Source: Zobellia galactanivorans (GTDB lineage: Bacteria > Bacteroidota > Bacteroidia > Flavobacteriales > Flavobacteriaceae). Taken from it: a stretch of 64,000 nucleotides of DNA. The notes below the pieces were generated by a model, which ran no database searches, had not been told where the DNA came from, and was given only the letters and a program-made list of their open reading frames with translations. A program made the translations under genes and the position numbers. This document shows positions 62,572 through 64,000 of this stretch, piece by piece (the first letter of the stretch is position 1; the number at the start of each line of letters is the position of its first letter). Location of the stretch: assembly GCF_000973105.1 (NCBI RefSeq), contig NC_015844.1, positions 2,290,501 to 2,354,500 of the forward strand, read 5' to 3'.

Positions 62572-63535
62572 AGGAGCAATTTCCGAATTTATAGAAAAAT
62601 ATTACCTGCATTTTAATGCTGCCGCTTTGGTTGATGCCGCCAAGGCATACGAAGAGCAATTGAACAAAGGTTCTAAAATGCTTGTGTCATTGGCCGGAGC
62701 GATGAGTACTGCCGAATTGGGCAAGATCTTTGCCGAAATGATCCGTCAAGACAAGGTACAGATCATATCGTGTACAGGGGCCAACCTAGAGGAGGATATC
62801 ATGAATTTGGTAGCACATTCACATTACAAACGTGTTCCCGAATACCGAGACCTTACGCCCCAAGATGAGTGGAATTTACTCGAAAAGGGCCTGAATAGGG
62901 TAACCGATACCTGTATTCCCGAAGAGGAAGCCTTTAGAAGGTTGCAGGAGCATATTTTTAAGATATGGAAAGATGCCGAGGAAAAAGGGGAGCGTTACTT
63001 GCCGCATGAATACATGTATAAAATGTTGCTTTCCGGGGTGCTTGAAGAGTATTATGAAATCGACCTTAAAGATTCATGGATGTACGCCGCTGCGGAGAAG
63101 AACCTACCTATTGTGTGCCCAGGATGGGAAGACAGTACTATGGGCAACATCTTTGCATCTTATGTGCTAAAGGGCGAGTTGAAGGCCAGTACCATGAAAT
63201 CGGGTATTGAATATATGACCTTCTTGGCCGATTGGTATACCGATAACTCTAAAAACGGTATCGGCTTCTTTCAAATCGGAGGAGGTATAGCTGGTGATTT
63301 TCCTATCTGTGTAGTGCCTATGCTCTATCAAGATATGGAACGTACCGATACACCGTTCTGGAGCTATTTCTGCCAGATCAGTGATTCTACCACCAGTTAC
63401 GGGTCGTATTCGGGTGCGGTTCCGAACGAGAAAATTACATGGGGGAAACTCGATATCGATACCCCGAAATTTATAATAGAAAGCGATGCAACCATTGTTG
63501 CGCCATTAATTTTTGCTTATCTTCTTGACTTATGA
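62555..63535 (+). CDS. Deoxyhypusine synthase-like protein (probable homospermidine synthase)
   Basis: About 326 residues, starting at one of two adjacent ATGs (62555, 62558), overlapping speB by 17 bp. NAD-dependent aminobutyl transferase fold: MLVSLAGAMSTAELGKIFAEMI, IISCTGANLEEDIMNLVAHSHYKRVPEYRDL, and the catalytic lysine region ITWGKLDIDTPKFIIESDATIVAPLIFAYLL near the C-terminus. Bacteria lack the eukaryotic eIF5A substrate; family members studied in bacteria make homospermidine from putrescine and/or spermidine. Together with speA-speB this gives a route from arginine to putrescine and then homospermidine (pathway end inferred). Confidence 0.85.
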   Translation: MMTKTKGAISEFIEKYYLHFNAAALVDAAKAYEEQLNKGSKMLVSLAGAMSTAELGKIFAEMIRQDKVQIISCTGANLEEDIMNLVAHSHYKRVPEYRDLTPQDEWNLLEKGLNRVTDTCIPEEEAFRRLQEHIFKIWKDAEEKGERYLPHEYMYKMLLSGVLEEYYEIDLKDSWMYAAAEKNLPIVCPGWEDSTMGNIFASYVLKGELKASTMKSGIEYMTFLADWYTDNSKNGIGFFQIGGGIAGDFPICVVPMLYQDMERTDTPFWSYFCQISDSTTSYGSYSGAVPNEKITWGKLDIDTPKFIIESDATIVAPLIFAYLLDL

Positions 63536-63858
63536 GTAGTAGAAAAGAAAACACAAATTTAAAGCGCGTCATCGTAGACTTTAAAAAGTTGACCCCAGAA
63601 GTGTTGAAGCTTTTGGTGGAGGCTTATCCCGATGGTTATGATGATCGAAATATTATTTCCTTCAAAAATGCCAATGGTGAACGTATTGAAGCTGTTGAAG
63701 TGTTGACCGAAGACACCAAATATTTGGTGAAGATCAGTGCGAAGCTTGAGTACACTATGGAGAATTACGACGAAGATGATTATGAAGATTTTGATGATGA
63801 CGATCCAGATGCGGTAGTAGAGCCCGACCCTGAAGATATGGCTCAAGACGATGATTAG
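63532..63858 (+). CDS. Small acidic conserved-looking protein, unknown function
   Basis: 108 residues, overlapping the preceding gene by 4 bp (ATGA), so co-translated with the polyamine genes. N-terminal half is basic and mixed alpha/beta (LKRVIVDFKKLTPEVLKLLVEAYPDGYDDRNII); the C-terminal 35 residues are extremely acidic (DEDDYEDFDDDDPDAVVEPD). The acidic tail could bind cationic polyamines or ribosomal/nucleic-acid-binding partners, but that is speculation. I do not recognise the family. Confidence 0.8.
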   Translation: MSSRKENTNLKRVIVDFKKLTPEVLKLLVEAYPDGYDDRNIISFKNANGERIEAVEVLTEDTKYLVKISAKLEYTMENYDEDDYEDFDDDDPDAVVEPDPEDMAQDDD

Positions 63859-64000
63859 AGCCGTTCTACGGTTTGCGCAAAACCTTTGTTGCCCGTTCTT
63901 CGGGCAGTGGCCCTTCTTAGCTCTATTCCAAAATTTTGTTCATAGTAACAATTACCGCTTAACGCCTGTTCGATGAAAATAGAGGATATAGAGAATATAG
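63855..64000 (-). CDS. C-terminal end of an unidentified protein (partial)
   Basis: The reverse strand is open from base 64000 to a TAA at 63857-63855, 48 codons, ending with ALSGNCYYEQNFGIELRRAT and then ARRTGNKGFAQTVERL. The composition looks like a real basic C-terminus. It overlaps the stop of the convergent acidic protein by 3-4 bp. I do not recognise the family. The competing forward reading from the ATG at 63973 has only nine codons in the window. Confidence 0.45.
   Translation of the reverse strand, partial: IFSISSIFIEQALSGNCYYEQNFGIELRRATARRTGNKGFAQTVERL

Noticed and set aside
63973-64000. Start of a forward gene at the right edge
   Set aside because: Only nine codons are visible, and the opposite strand is open through the same bases with a more protein-like composition; cannot be decided here.

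Overview
The window reads as chromosomal DNA of a marine, seaweed-polysaccharide-degrading member of the Flavobacteriaceae (Zobellia/Maribacter-like). This is an inference from several signs: Bacteroidetes-type promoters (TTG, about 19 bp, TAnnTTTG), few Shine-Dalgarno sites, a type IX secretion C-terminal sorting domain, Bacteroidetes lipoprotein signals, an L-arabinose operon with a Nudix-type AraR-like regulator, PL/GH-type secreted proteins and a Wzx/Wzy-type exopolysaccharide locus. Database searches could not be run.

Layout. 1-4500: iron uptake (feoB partial, feoA), a SCO-type copper chaperone and, divergently, the intramembrane protease RseP. 4500-6515: a tRNA-Asn whose 3' end and terminator were tandemly duplicated about four times. 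The array is interrupted by a complete ISL3/ISAon1-like insertion sequence with recognisable inverted repeats and an 8-bp target duplication. 7020-9040: a decayed secreted beta-helix enzyme that resembles GH82 iota-carrageenase, with a frameshift at its start and one in-frame stop. 9790-12388: a UspA protein and PEP carboxykinase.

13061-40452 is a very large surface-polysaccharide region. A core forward operon encodes the initiating sugar-phosphate transferase, Wza-like exporter, Wzc-like kinase, Wzy-like polymerase, Wzx-like flippase, a DUF354 protein and GDP-mannose/UDP-glucose-type dehydrogenase. Glycosyltransferases in alternating orientation follow, then a TupA-like ATP-grasp enzyme, a heparinase II/III-fold protein, two paralogous surface lipoprotein polysaccharide lyases (one with CBM, acidic repeats and four PKD domains), and a reverse module of epimerase, FAD oxidoreductase, deacetylase, GT2 and GT-C.

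40849-47133: araR, then araB-araD-SSS transporter-araA, a complete route from L-arabinose to D-xylulose 5-phosphate. 47142-58467: a membrane-anchored winged-helix regulator divergent from a seven-gene, tightly packed forward cluster plus an esterase (PSCyt1/DUF1553 cytochrome, DUF1501, beta-propeller, RidA-like, TRAP DctPQM, esterase). Three matching palindromes lie in the divergent promoter. The substrate is unknown. This is the best candidate in the window for an undescribed catabolic system.

58560-64000: tRNA-Arg, a small coiled-coil ORF, a lipocalin-like secreted protein, and a polyamine operon (speA, speB, deoxyhypusine-synthase-like, acidic small protein). The polyamine operon is preceded by a strongly structured leader (three-way junction with a pseudoknot, then a terminator-like hairpin) that I cannot assign to a known RNA class and that looks like a riboswitch or attenuator.
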